DNA of 6,823 nucleotides from JAHEIJ01 sp040235565 (GCA_040235565.1 JBECLA010000084.1:1-6823); one strand, 5' to 3'; positions 1 through 6,715 are shown, counted from the stretch's first letter. A program made the numbers and translations. Notes: a model not told the origin generated them from the sequence alone.

Positions 1-44
1 GGAATAGTCAAGAAATGGCCGGTGATAAGCAAAAAACAGCTGTT

Positions 45-932
45 TCACTTTAACGACATTTCGATGACCTTGATCAGCGCGCTGTGGTCGAGGTTGGCAC
101 CCCCACCCTCAATCAGTCGCCTGTATAATTCCTTGCCCAGTTCGGTAAGCGGTAACTCGAGATGGTAATGCGCGCCCAGTGCCACGGCCTGGGACATGTC
201 CTTGTGCTGGGTGGTTGCCCTGGCGCCTGGGGTGAAGTTTTCCTCGATCATGCGCTGGCCATGGACTTCCAGGATACGTGAGGCGGCGTAGCCGCCCAGC
301 AGGGCTTCGCGCACTTTAGCCGGATCGGCCCCGGCCTTCTTTGCCAGTGCCAGCGCTTCGGCGACGGCGCCGATATTCAAACCGACAATGATTTGATTGG
401 CCGCCTTGGCGATCTGCCCGGTACCGATGTCACCAACATGGGTAAATGATGTGCCGAGAATTTTAAATATGGGTTGTGCCCGTTCGATGCTGCCCGGCGT
501 CCCACCGGCCATGATGGTGAGCTTGCCGTCACGGGCGCCGGGTTCCCCGCCCGATACCGGCGCATCGATGTAGGCGACCTCTTGTGCCTGCAGGCGTTGG
601 GCAAATTCACGTGTCGCCACGGCGGCGGTGGTGCCCATGTCGATGACCAGCGCATCGGGTCGCAGTCCTTGCGCCAGTCCGTTATCGCCAAACAGGACCT
701 GTTCCACTGCCGGCGTATCCGACACCATCAAGATGACGAAATCGGCAGCCCGGCCGACCTCGGCAGGAGAGCCACAGGGCGTCATGCGCGACTGTGACAG
801 TTCATCCAGCACCTGGCGGCTCCGATTATAGATATACAGCCTGGCACCGGCACGATGCAGGTTCAGACACATATGCCGCCCCATGAGGCCAAGACCGATA
901 AAGCCAATCTGGTATCCGGTCAGCGATTCCAT
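45..932 (-). CDS. 2-hydroxy-3-oxopropionate reductase-like NAD(P)-dependent dehydrogenase (beta-hydroxyacid dehydrogenase family)
   Basis: A 295-residue soluble enzyme of the beta-hydroxyacid dehydrogenase family, predicted to interconvert a short 3-hydroxy acid and its semialdehyde or oxo acid using NAD(P). Visible signatures are the Rossmann glycine motif GLGLMG (residues 13-18), the substrate-binding DAPVSGGEPGARDG stretch (123-136), and GTGQIAKAANQ (170-180) with the catalytic lysine at 176. A conserved KD pair follows at 244-245, then LDHSAL near the C-terminus. The last three blocks resemble tartronate semialdehyde reductase (GarR/GlxR) more than 3-hydroxyisobutyrate dehydrogenase. NRS (36-38) after the second strand replaces the acidic residue usual for NAD use, so NADP(H) is inferred. 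Length is normal for the family and the gene looks intact. The start has no clear Shine-Dalgarno, but it places the Rossmann motif at the usual distance from the N-terminus. No glyoxylate or glycerate genes are adjacent, so the substrate remains open; succinic semialdehyde reductase or another paralogue is possible. Confidence 0.9.
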   Translation of the reverse strand: MESLTGYQIGFIGLGLMGRHMCLNLHRAGARLYIYNRSRQVLDELSQSRMTPCGSPAEVGRAADFVILMVSDTPAVEQVLFGDNGLAQGLRPDALVIDMGTTAAVATREFAQRLQAQEVAYIDAPVSGGEPGARDGKLTIMAGGTPGSIERAQPIFKILGTSFTHVGDIGTGQIAKAANQIIVGLNIGAVAEALALAKKAGADPAKVREALLGGYAASRILEVHGQRMIEENFTPGARATTQHKDMSQAVALGAHYHLELPLTELGKELYRRLIEGGGANLDHSALIKVIEMSLK

Positions 933-1216
933 GTTATATCGATAAAGGGGTCGTCAGGTTCCAGAGATTTAAGGTATCAGGTCCAGATAAGTCACTGAAG
1001 CAAACAATAATGACTTCAATAATAGCTTGTTGATCGCTTAAACGCTGCTTTTTTGAGGATTAAACATAGTTTTAAGGGTGAAACGGCAGCATATGTCTAC
1101 TAATCTATAGTCAGTGTATTTTACGCTCAGGTACGACAAGAATAAAAAAATTGAGGTTCAAATTCGTCAGTATGAGTCTGGCCTCTTCGTCCTCTTTCTG
1201 AATCAAAGTGAAAGAT

Positions 1217-2041
1217 ATGAAACATATACACAGTTATTATTCCCCCAATGATTTGTTTAACAAAATCATTGAGGGTCTCGATAATCTTGGCAAGGATTTG
1301 TCGAGTATCGTACTTGATGATCTTCAGCCTGTGGATGAATTTCATATCCGCGGTGATGTTGCCACGAAAGAGCTGATTAGACTCGCTAATTTCACACCAG
1401 ATATGCATATCCTTGATGTTGGCTGCGGCGTGGGCGGTTCTACCCGTCGTTTATCGCATGAAACAGGTTGTTGTGTGACAGGCATAGATTTGAGCGATGA
1501 ATACATTGATGCCGCTGAAAGATTGACACAATTACTGAAGATGCAGGAACAAGTAAAGTTCCATGCCGCAAGCGCACTTGATATGCCGTTTGATGATAAT
1601 ACGTTTGACGGTGCCTGGTCGATTCAGATGAACATGAATGTCGAGGACAAGCTGGGGTGGCTAAAGGAGGTGTATCGTGTGGTCAAACCTGGCGGGCGGT
1701 TGGTTTTGTATGAAGTGTGTGGTAATAAAAACTCACCGGTTTATTTTCCGGTCCCGTGGGCGCAGGACGGTTCCATGAGTTATCTGGTGCCGCCGGAACC
1801 ATTCCGCGATGTCATAACCTCTGCCGGCTTTGATATTGAAGTCTGGAATGACAAGACGGATCTCGCGCAGCAGGCCTTTGCGCATATGACAGAACCGATG
1901 GGTGAACCGGATCTGCCGGAACTGGGCGTGCATTTACTGGTTGGCAGCGATATCCTGACCAAGGCCTATAACCTGCATCGCAATCTTGATGATGAACGTG
2001 TTAGTTTGATCGAGTCTGTAGCAATAAAACCGCTTATTTAA
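1217..2041 (+). CDS. Class I SAM-dependent methyltransferase, sarcosine/dimethylglycine methyltransferase-like
   Basis: A 274-residue soluble methyltransferase. The SAM-binding core is clear: motif I LDVGCGVGGS (66-75), the acidic residue D91 ending strand 2 in GIDLS, ALDMPFDDNTFD (120-131) around strand 4, and KPGGRLVLYE (157-166) for the later core strand. Upstream, QPVDEFHIRG (37-46) resembles the DxFHxGG segment of methyltransferases annotated as sarcosine/dimethylglycine N-methyltransferases and related enzymes; together with MNMNVEDK (138-145) this suggests a small-molecule acceptor. That assignment is by resemblance only, and no glycine betaine genes are nearby. I chose the ATG at 1217. 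An in-frame GTG at 1208 would add three residues, but it has no ribosome-binding site, and the ATG has only a weak purine stretch. Its codons look richer in A and T than those of the regulator downstream, a visual impression. It stands alone, divergent from the dehydrogenase and convergent with the DUF4242 gene. Confidence 0.88.
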   Translation: MKHIHSYYSPNDLFNKIIEGLDNLGKDLSSIVLDDLQPVDEFHIRGDVATKELIRLANFTPDMHILDVGCGVGGSTRRLSHETGCCVTGIDLSDEYIDAAERLTQLLKMQEQVKFHAASALDMPFDDNTFDGAWSIQMNMNVEDKLGWLKEVYRVVKPGGRLVLYEVCGNKNSPVYFPVPWAQDGSMSYLVPPEPFRDVITSAGFDIEVWNDKTDLAQQAFAHMTEPMGEPDLPELGVHLLVGSDILTKAYNLHRNLDDERVSLIESVAIKPLI

Positions 2042-2083
2042 ACAAGGGGCAGACCTGATTTCTCTATTCTGTATGCAATAGTG

Positions 2084-2130
2084 GCTCCTCACCCGGTGCC
2101 ATTCGACACACTGCAGATGAGGAGCTTTAT
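2084..2130. terminator. Possible terminator hairpin between convergent genes
   Basis: Perfect 8-bp arms, GCTCCTCA at 2084-2091 and TGAGGAGC at 2118-2125, flank a 26-base loop and are followed by TTTAT on the plus strand. The position, between the stop codons of two convergent genes, suits a terminator. The loop is long and the T run short, so this is a weak example and may be chance. Confidence 0.3.
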
Positions 2131-2159
2131 CGTTACCCGTTTGTACGACGGCCGGTCTG

Positions 2160-2462
2160 TCAGGCCGCTTCCTCGGTTACGACGGGGTCATCCCGAATGA
2201 TCACCGTGTCTGCAACAAGCGTGATCTCATCTGCTGGCATTCCAACCTGCCTGGCATGTTCACGAATGGCCTCCGGACTCGTTGCCTGGTAAACGCAAAC
2301 GGTACCAAGTGTGCCGTCTTCTTCCTGAACAACGTAGGAACGAATCCAGCGGATCCGATCGGCCATTTCGTTATTCCCGATACGTAGGGATACTCCGGCA
2401 GTGGTTTCAAGTTCCTGGGCGTTTTTCCAGGCGTTGCGACGGCGAATGATATATGTTTTCAT
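2160..2462 (-). CDS. DUF4242 (SCO4226-like, putative nickel-binding) small protein
   Basis: A 100-residue cytoplasmic protein without signal peptide or membrane segment. It follows the DUF4242 pattern: an N-terminal MKTYIIRR strand, then IRWIRSYVVQEEDGTLG (37-53), CVYQATSPEAIREHARQVGM (56-75), and a final strand around TLVADTVI (81-88). This is a single ferredoxin-like alpha/beta fold. Streptomyces SCO4226 of this family was described as nickel-binding. Metal binding here is inferred from the family only, and I cannot point to ligand residues. The start is set at 2462, where AAGGAG lies 7 bases upstream. A longer frame from 2489 adds nine basic residues (MVNLKRRSI) and would place this ribosome-binding site inside the gene. 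The C-terminal tail after about residue 90 is acidic and probably disordered. It is divergent from an AraC-family regulator across a 272-bp gap, a common arrangement for a regulator and its target. Confidence 0.75.
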   Translation of the reverse strand: MKTYIIRRRNAWKNAQELETTAGVSLRIGNNEMADRIRWIRSYVVQEEDGTLGTVCVYQATSPEAIREHARQVGMPADEITLVADTVIIRDDPVVTEEAA

Positions 2463-2469
2463 GATGCTT

Positions 2470-2475
2470 CTCCTT
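2470..2475 (-). promoter_or_regulatory. Shine-Dalgarno site of the DUF4242 gene
   Basis: AAGGAG on the minus strand, 7 bases before the ATG at 2462-2460. It is the strongest ribosome-binding site in the window and decides the short start over the in-frame ATG at 2489. Confidence 0.8.
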
Positions 2476-2604
2476 TTAAGATTAACCAAATTTAGTTTCC
2501 AGCGTTTGGCGCGGAGCCAGCTGGGTTCCGAATAGTGTGCCTGGCTTGTTTGATATTGCGACGAGTCAAGCTGCCCGTTTCGGTGGCGTCACTATCTTTC
2601 ATTA

Positions 2605-2627
2605 CCTACATTAGTTACTGCTGTAGG
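2605..2627. promoter_or_regulatory. Candidate operator: 23-bp imperfect palindrome in the divergent promoter region
   Basis: CCTACA (2605-2610) and TGTAGG (2622-2627) form perfect 6-bp arms. Inside them AGT (2613-2615) and ACT (2617-2619) pair around a central T at 2616, so 9 of 11 positions are symmetric. It lies 108 bp upstream of the AraC-type gene and 143 bp upstream of the divergent DUF4242 gene, where an operator for either promoter could sit. AraC-family proteins often bind direct repeats, so a different regulator, or an RNA hairpin in a leader, is equally possible. Confidence 0.35.
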
Positions 2628-2734
2628 CTGTGCCCATGACTGATAGGCCGTAATCTTTTGCTGATCGTGCGGATCTGCAGAAGGCAGGCATCACCATGGG
2701 AGACAAGATAAGGCGATGGTAACAGGGGACCGCA

Positions 2735-3727
2735 ATGAGCAAAGATATCCTGTCTAACGTCCTCGGCGCGGTAAGATTATCGGGCGCGGTTTTTTTTGAT
2801 GTTGCCGCCTCATCTCCCTGGGTAGCGGAAGCGCCACCGGCATCCATGATAGCTGACAAGGTTCTGCCTGGGGCCCAGCATGTGATTGAATACCACGTAA
2901 TTACCAGTGGCTCTGGCTGGGCATCGTTGGTGGAGTCCGAGGCGGAGCCGGTACGTCTCGCCCCCGGGAGTGTGGTGATGTTTCCACAGGGTGACAGACA
3001 TACGCTGTCAAGCCGTCCCGAAATGCGTGCCAAACCTGAACTGGGTATGTATGACCAACCCGAAGGGTTGTCCCCACCGTTCTATCTGGAGCAGTTCGGT
3101 GGTGGGCGCGAGCAAACGCGCTTTATTTGCGGGTTTCTCGGCTGTGACGTATTGCCATTCAATCCCGTTATTCAGGCCTTGCCACGCATCGTGCATATTC
3201 CGGATGGCTACACAGCGGGCGATGGCTGGCTCAGTAGTTTGATCAAGGCGATTATGCAGGAGAGTAACAAGCGACGGGCAGGCGCTGATAGTGTGCTGTC
3301 AAGGCTCAGTGAGTTGCTGTTTATCGAGGTGGTGCGGTGTTACATGGAATCGCTCCCTCCCGGGACCCGGGACTGGTTTACGGCATTGTCGGACCCTCAT
3401 GCGGGCAGGGCCATCCGGCTCATGCATGAGGATGTTCGCCGGCCCTGGACACTTGCAGAGCTGGCACGGGAGGTGGGCGTTTCGCGTACGATTCTCATCG
3501 AGCGCTTTAAGGCTTATCTGGGTGTTGCGCCTATGAGTTACCTGTTTAGCTGGCGTATGCAGATCGCGGCGGGCATGCTCGCGGGCGGCGCCAGCAGCCT
3601 CTCGAGGATAGGGTCCGCGGTGGGTTACGAGTCGGAGGCTGCCTTCAGCCGTGCCTTCAAGCGCGCCACCGGTATGCCGCCGGCAACCTGGCGTGCGCAG
3701 ACGGTTACGCCATCGAAACAAGGTTAA
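2735..3727 (+). CDS. AraC-family transcriptional regulator with N-terminal cupin domain
   Basis: A 330-residue DNA-binding regulator. Residues about 10-200 look like the cupin-type ligand-sensing domain of the AraC cupin_6 group: EYHVITSGSGWA (52-63), the LAPGSVVMFPQGDRH segment (75-89), and FICGFLGCDV (130-139), which matches the usual CGxFxxD stretch. The C-terminal part carries both AraC helix-turn-helix units, WTLAELAREVGVSRTILIER (238-257) and SLSRIGSAVGYESEAAFSRA (288-307), followed by FKRATGMPPATWR (308-320). It is therefore a complete, normal-length protein. The start is supported by AGGGGA five bases upstream (2724-2729). The ligand is unknown; relatives of this group often regulate small dehydrogenases or oxidoreductases. 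Candidate targets are its own promoter, the divergent DUF4242 gene and the co-directional methyltransferase. Its stop codon overlaps the start of a small ORF. Confidence 0.92.
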   Translation: MSKDILSNVLGAVRLSGAVFFDVAASSPWVAEAPPASMIADKVLPGAQHVIEYHVITSGSGWASLVESEAEPVRLAPGSVVMFPQGDRHTLSSRPEMRAKPELGMYDQPEGLSPPFYLEQFGGGREQTRFICGFLGCDVLPFNPVIQALPRIVHIPDGYTAGDGWLSSLIKAIMQESNKRRAGADSVLSRLSELLFIEVVRCYMESLPPGTRDWFTALSDPHAGRAIRLMHEDVRRPWTLAELAREVGVSRTILIERFKAYLGVAPMSYLFSWRMQIAAGMLAGGASSLSRIGSAVGYESEAAFSRAFKRATGMPPATWRAQTVTPSKQG

Positions 3728-3825
3728 TGAATAAGACGAAGGACCGTAAAAAAAAGAAATCGGAGTGGTCTCATATTGAGCTCATCTGTTTATCTGATGC
3801 TGATTTGTTCTACCATTTGATATAA
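3727..3825 (+). CDS. Candidate 32-residue small ORF coupled to the AraC-type gene
   Basis: A short open frame whose ATG (3727-3729) shares its A with the last base of the regulator's TAA stop, a TAATG arrangement typical of translational coupling. AAGG (3720-3723) lies three bases before the start, closer than ideal. The peptide begins with the strongly basic MNKTKDRKKKKSEW and continues with a more hydrophobic half (HIELICLSDADLFYHLI). It ends 19 bases before the methyltransferase start. I do not recognise it, and an ORF this short can arise by chance in a 117-bp gap. The evidence is the stop-start overlap and the fact that the frame fills nearly all the gap. It could also act only as a translated leader for the methyltransferase. 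Confidence 0.3.
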   Translation: MNKTKDRKKKKSEWSHIELICLSDADLFYHLI

Positions 3826-3844
3826 AGACATCGGGGTAATAAAA

Positions 3845-4633
3845 ATGAAAGACTCATGGCTATCAGGTGACTCTTATGAATATTTCATGGGGAGATGGAG
3901 CAGTCTTGTAGCGGAGTCATTTACTGATTGGCTATCACTGTCCCCTGGACTTGAATGGCTGGATGTTGGCTGTGGATCGGGCGCCTTAAGCGAAGCGGTT
4001 ATCAAGAAGCACGATCCGGAAAAGGTCACCGCCATTGATCAGTCTGCAGGTTTCGTGGCAACCGCGCAGCAACGGCTTGGCAACCGGGCAGATTGCAGAA
4101 GGGGCAATGCGTTTGAACTCCCCCTGGAAGATTCTTCCGTAAATGTCGCGATCTCCGGGCTGGTATTGAATTTCTTGCCGGAACCGGAAAAAGCGCTGTC
4201 TGAAATGAAACGGGTTACTGCTCCTGGCGGCAGCGTTGCCGTTTATGTCTGGGATTATGCTGGCAAGATGGACCTGTTAAATTATTTTTGGGATACCGCC
4301 GTGGAGCTTGATCCCAGGGCGGCGAATCAGCATGAAGGGCGTCGTTTTCCGGAATCAAATGCTGCAGGACTGAAAGACATTTTCGAGCGCTCAGGTTTTG
4401 TAGAAATTGAAACGGCACCACTTGAGATAAACACAGACTTCCCTGACTTTGGTGATTTTTGGCAACCGTTTCTCGGAGGACAGGGGCCAGCGCCAACCTA
4501 CGTACTATCCTTAGACGAATCTGATAGAGACAAACTCAGACATGCCTTGTCAGAACGTTTACCTATTCAGGCAGACGGCTCAATTCCTCTGGTTGCACGC
4601 GCCTGGGCGGCGAAAAGTGTTGTTAATAAGTGA
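3845..4633 (+). CDS. Class I SAM-dependent methyltransferase (Methyltransf_11 type)
   Basis: A 262-residue soluble methyltransferase, only distantly related to the one at 1217-2041. Its core includes motif I WLDVGCGSGALS (38-49), acidic D65 in AIDQS at the end of strand 2, GNAFELPLEDSSVN (87-100) for the adenine-binding and strand-4 region, and APGGSVAVYVWDY (126-138). The N-terminal SGDSYEYFMGRWS (7-19) and the C-terminal IPLVARAWAAK (247-257) match a widespread group of uncharacterised bacterial methyltransferases that probably act on small molecules. No acceptor can be assigned. GGGG at 3833-3836, eight bases before the ATG, is a modest ribosome-binding site. It follows the AraC-type regulator in the same direction with a 117-bp gap, so co-transcription or control by that regulator is plausible but not shown. 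Confidence 0.88.
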   Translation: MKDSWLSGDSYEYFMGRWSSLVAESFTDWLSLSPGLEWLDVGCGSGALSEAVIKKHDPEKVTAIDQSAGFVATAQQRLGNRADCRRGNAFELPLEDSSVNVAISGLVLNFLPEPEKALSEMKRVTAPGGSVAVYVWDYAGKMDLLNYFWDTAVELDPRAANQHEGRRFPESNAAGLKDIFERSGFVEIETAPLEINTDFPDFGDFWQPFLGGQGPAPTYVLSLDESDRDKLRHALSERLPIQADGSIPLVARAWAAKSVVNK

Positions 4634-4716
4634 AAAGCGCGCAACAGGGAATAGTTGGAGAACGGTGTAAAGCCCCGCTAAGAGCCAACTTGTTTTCGTC
4701 CTGACCTGAAGCTGCG

Positions 4717-4795
4717 GTATTCCATGGTAAATAAAAAGCGGTTGTACCAGTCATTTTTGCGGGCGTGATCCCCGTTGCCTTTTATGGCGGAATAC
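4717..4795. repeat. Nested inverted repeat in the gap before the transporter
   Basis: Outer arms GTATTCC (4717-4723) and GGAATAC (4789-4795) are perfect complements. Inside them ATAAAA (4731-4736) can pair with TTTTAT (4780-4785), and CGGG (4760-4763) with CCCG (4771-4774) around a 7-base loop. The pairs nest in order, so a single long hairpin is possible, though large parts stay unpaired. It could be an RNA leader structure, a decayed mobile-element remnant, or chance. Confidence 0.3.
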
Positions 4796-4854
4796 TTAAC
4801 AATTCGCTACACCACGGCGGCCCGATCGGGTCGCGGCCCGGCTAATCGTTAACC
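4794..4854. other. attC-like imperfect palindrome, or structured leader of the transporter gene
   Basis: This 61-bp dyad begins with ACTTAAC (4794-4800), which fits the integron R'' site RYYYAAC, and ends with GTTAACC (4848-4854), which fits GTTRRRY at six of seven positions. TTAACAATTCG (4796-4806) matches, from memory, the left end of aadA-type cassette attC sites. The arms 4796-4807 and 4841-4852 pair at 10 of 12 positions. A central GC-rich stem built on the perfect palindrome CCCGATCGGG (4821-4830) caps the hairpin. Against an attC: one mismatch in R', a weak L-box pair, no integrase or second site in the window, and 160 bp from the preceding stop codon. It ends 22 bases before the transporter ATG, so a 5' leader hairpin is a good alternative. 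Confidence 0.25.
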
Positions 4855-4876
4855 CACTCAGGTCTTTGTTAAATCG

Positions 4877-6574
4877 ATGTTTTATGCCTTAACCGACTCT
4901 CTGAAAACGGAACGCTCTCGCTCGAGCATTCAATCAAATATTCTGGCGGGGTTAACCGTTGGAGTCATTGCGCTGCCGCTTTCCATGGCGTTAGCCATCG
5001 CCAGCGGTGTCCCGCCGCAACATGGACTTTACACCGCCATAGTCGCGGGCATTGTGATTGCCCTCAGTGGCGGCTCGCACGTCAATATTTCCGGCCCTAC
5101 TGCGGCTTTTGTGGTTGTATTGTTGCCCATCGTCAATCTGTACGGTTTTGGCGGCCTGTTAATCAGTGGTTTTCTTGCCGGGATCATCCTGGTCCTGATG
5201 GGGTTGGCGCGTTTTGGTCGTTTCATTGAGATTGTCCCTTATCCCGTGATCATCGGCTTTACCGCCGGTATCGGGGTGGTGATTGCAACCTTGCAGGTAA
5301 AAGACTTTCTGGGCCTCGATATCCCCGCGCTGGATGGGCATTACCATGACAAGCTGCTGACAATTCTCCAGGCCTTACCAACCCTTAACTGGCAGGAATT
5401 ACTCATCGGGGTCATCACGCTTTCCATCCTGCTGTATTGGCCCCGCTTGCGATCCAATATTCCCGGACACCTGATAGCGCTGTTCATCGGCTCAGTCGTC
5501 GCCTGGATACTGGCTCTGAGCAGCAATGACTTTACAGTTGCCACCATTGGTTCGAGATTCCATTACGAAATTGACGGGTTTATCGGTAATGGTATCCCGC
5601 CTGTTTTACCTTCCTTCGAATGGCCATGGAACTTGCCGAGTGCGGACGGGAAACCGATTGGTTTCAGCTTTGATATTTTGAGCACCTTGATCGCTTCAGC
5701 GATGACGATCGCTGTGCTGGGCGCGCTTGAGTCCCTGCTCTGTGCCGTGGTTGCCGATGGTATGTCAGGGAAAAAACACCGATCGAATGACGAATTAATC
5801 GGTCAAGGGATTGGGAATATTGTCGCGCCGCTATTTGGGGGCATTCCCGCCACTGCGGCAATTGCCCGTACGGCAGCAAACGTTCGCGCCGGCGCATCCT
5901 CACCACTCGCCTCGATCATTCACGGCCTGTTTATCCTGCTTGCAATACTGGTTTTGGCACCCTTGCTGTCCTATATCCCCATGGCTTCCATGGCAGCGTT
6001 ATTGCTTGTCGTGGCATGGAATATGAGTGAGGTGAAGCATTTTGTCCGGATAATCAAAATTGCGCCACGAGATGACATCATTGCATTGCTCACCTGTTTT
6101 TTCCTCACCGTGTTGTTCGATATGACCATCGCCGTTGCCGTTGGTATGGGGCTTGCCTCAGTCCTTTTTATTCGAAGAAGCATCAGCCTGGTGGAAAGCA
6201 GACTGATTACCCACGGTCATGAGCGTGAGATCGAAGCCCCGAAAGAAATTGCTATTTATGATATTAACGGGCCGTTGTTTTTTGGATCTGCCCAGAAAGC
6301 AATCAATAACATCACTACCATTACCCCGCATGTCCGGGTTGTTGTTCTTGACATGTCGGAAGTGACAATGATTGATATGAGTGCAATTGTGGCCATGGAA
6401 ACCATTGTTCAAAACCTGCAGAAAAACGGTGTGGGCTTGGTGATTAACAACCTGCAAACACGGATGATCCTGAAGCTTCGGCGTGCCGGGGTTCGCACCA
6501 GGCTCGGCAAAATTCGCTTTTCAAGGACCCTGCAAGAAGCCATTGAGAAAGCAGAAGAAATGCTGGGACATTAA
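4877..6574 (+). CDS. dauA: SulP-family anion transporter with STAS domain, DauA-like
   Basis: A 565-residue inner-membrane transporter of the SulP/SLC26 family. The membrane part spans about residues 20-435, and hydrophobic segments begin near 23, 50, 71, 92, 121, 172, 197, 267, 309, 345, 368 and 399. Family signatures include LTVGVIALPLSMALAIASGV (26-45), GLYTAIVAGIVIALSGGS (50-67), SGPTAAF (72-78), LGALESLLCAVVADGMSG (281-298) with E285, GQGIGNIVAPLFGGIPATAA (309-328) and AANVRAGASSP (333-343). A cytoplasmic STAS domain fills about 450-562. As I recall the sequence, E. coli DauA, a C4-dicarboxylate transporter active at acidic pH, matches along the whole length, including PLFFGSA (466-472) at the STAS entry. 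Bicarbonate or sulfate transport cannot be excluded. MFYALTDSLKTE aligns with the DauA N-terminus and supports this start, although the ribosome-binding site is weak (AGG at 4860-4862, 14 bases away). It appears to be a single-gene unit preceded by a structured gap. Confidence 0.92.
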   Translation: MFYALTDSLKTERSRSSIQSNILAGLTVGVIALPLSMALAIASGVPPQHGLYTAIVAGIVIALSGGSHVNISGPTAAFVVVLLPIVNLYGFGGLLISGFLAGIILVLMGLARFGRFIEIVPYPVIIGFTAGIGVVIATLQVKDFLGLDIPALDGHYHDKLLTILQALPTLNWQELLIGVITLSILLYWPRLRSNIPGHLIALFIGSVVAWILALSSNDFTVATIGSRFHYEIDGFIGNGIPPVLPSFEWPWNLPSADGKPIGFSFDILSTLIASAMTIAVLGALESLLCAVVADGMSGKKHRSNDELIGQGIGNIVAPLFGGIPATAAIARTAANVRAGASSPLASIIHGLFILLAILVLAPLLSYIPMASMAALLLVVAWNMSEVKHFVRIIKIAPRDDIIALLTCFFLTVLFDMTIAVAVGMGLASVLFIRRSISLVESRLITHGHEREIEAPKEIAIYDINGPLFFGSAQKAINNITTITPHVRVVVLDMSEVTMIDMSAIVAMETIVQNLQKNGVGLVINNLQTRMILKLRRAGVRTRLGKIRFSRTLQEAIEKAEEMLGH

Positions 6575-6629
6575 AACACAATGCGGCGCTACCAGAAAAA
6601 CCCACCAATCTGATGGTCAGGGGATTAAA

Positions 6630-6670
6630 GGGGTTGGAGTGATTTTTAATAAATCAATCCGCGCCCTTTT
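6630..6670. terminator. Likely rho-independent terminator after the transporter gene
   Basis: TGATTT (6640-6645) and AAATCA (6651-6656) pair around a 5-base loop. GGA (6636-6638) with TCC (6658-6660) and GGG (6631-6633) with CCC (6664-6666) extend the stem across small internal loops. TTTT (6667-6670) and TATATT follow on the plus strand. On the minus strand the stem is followed only by TTTAA, so it may act weakly in both directions between the convergent genes. Confidence 0.55.
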
Positions 6671-6715
6671 ATATTGAAGCCGCTGTTATGAGTCGCAGTT
6701 TCTTACAGGTAGTCG

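Noticed and set aside
34..45. Perfect 12-bp palindrome AAACAGCTGTTT followed on the minus strand by further T residues, at the end of the dehydrogenase gene.
   Set aside because: It overlaps the stop codon and would form only a short A/T-rich stem with a tiny loop; too weak to call a terminator.
1172..1201. Nine-codon ORF (MSLASSSSF) just before the first methyltransferase, a possible leader peptide.
   Set aside because: No ribosome-binding site, no attenuator-like hairpin and no link to an amino-acid pathway.
933..1216. Divergent gap searched for promoters; TATAGT at 1106-1111 looks like a -10 box.
   Set aside because: No acceptable -35 box at 16-18 bp spacing, and no other convincing site or repeat in the gap.
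2512..2530. CCAGCTGG palindrome (2517-2524) flanked by CGGA and TCCG upstream of the DUF4242 gene.
   Set aside because: The flanking arms are offset by a base and the core is only 8 bp; less convincing than the 23-bp dyad in the same gap.
2611..3033. A 140-codon minus-strand open frame across the start of the AraC-type gene.
   Set aside because: It is antisense to a well-supported regulator, shows no recognisable domain, and has the unusual composition expected of a shadow frame.
4653..4696. AGTTGG and CCAACT arms followed by TTGTTTTC after the second methyltransferase, a possible terminator.
   Set aside because: Only 6-bp arms around a loop of more than 25 bases with an interrupted T run; not distinguishable from chance.
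4724..4768. Fourteen-codon ORF (MVNKKRLYQSFLRA) in the gap before the transporter.
   Set aside because: No ribosome-binding site, and it lies inside the inverted-repeat structure; length is consistent with chance.
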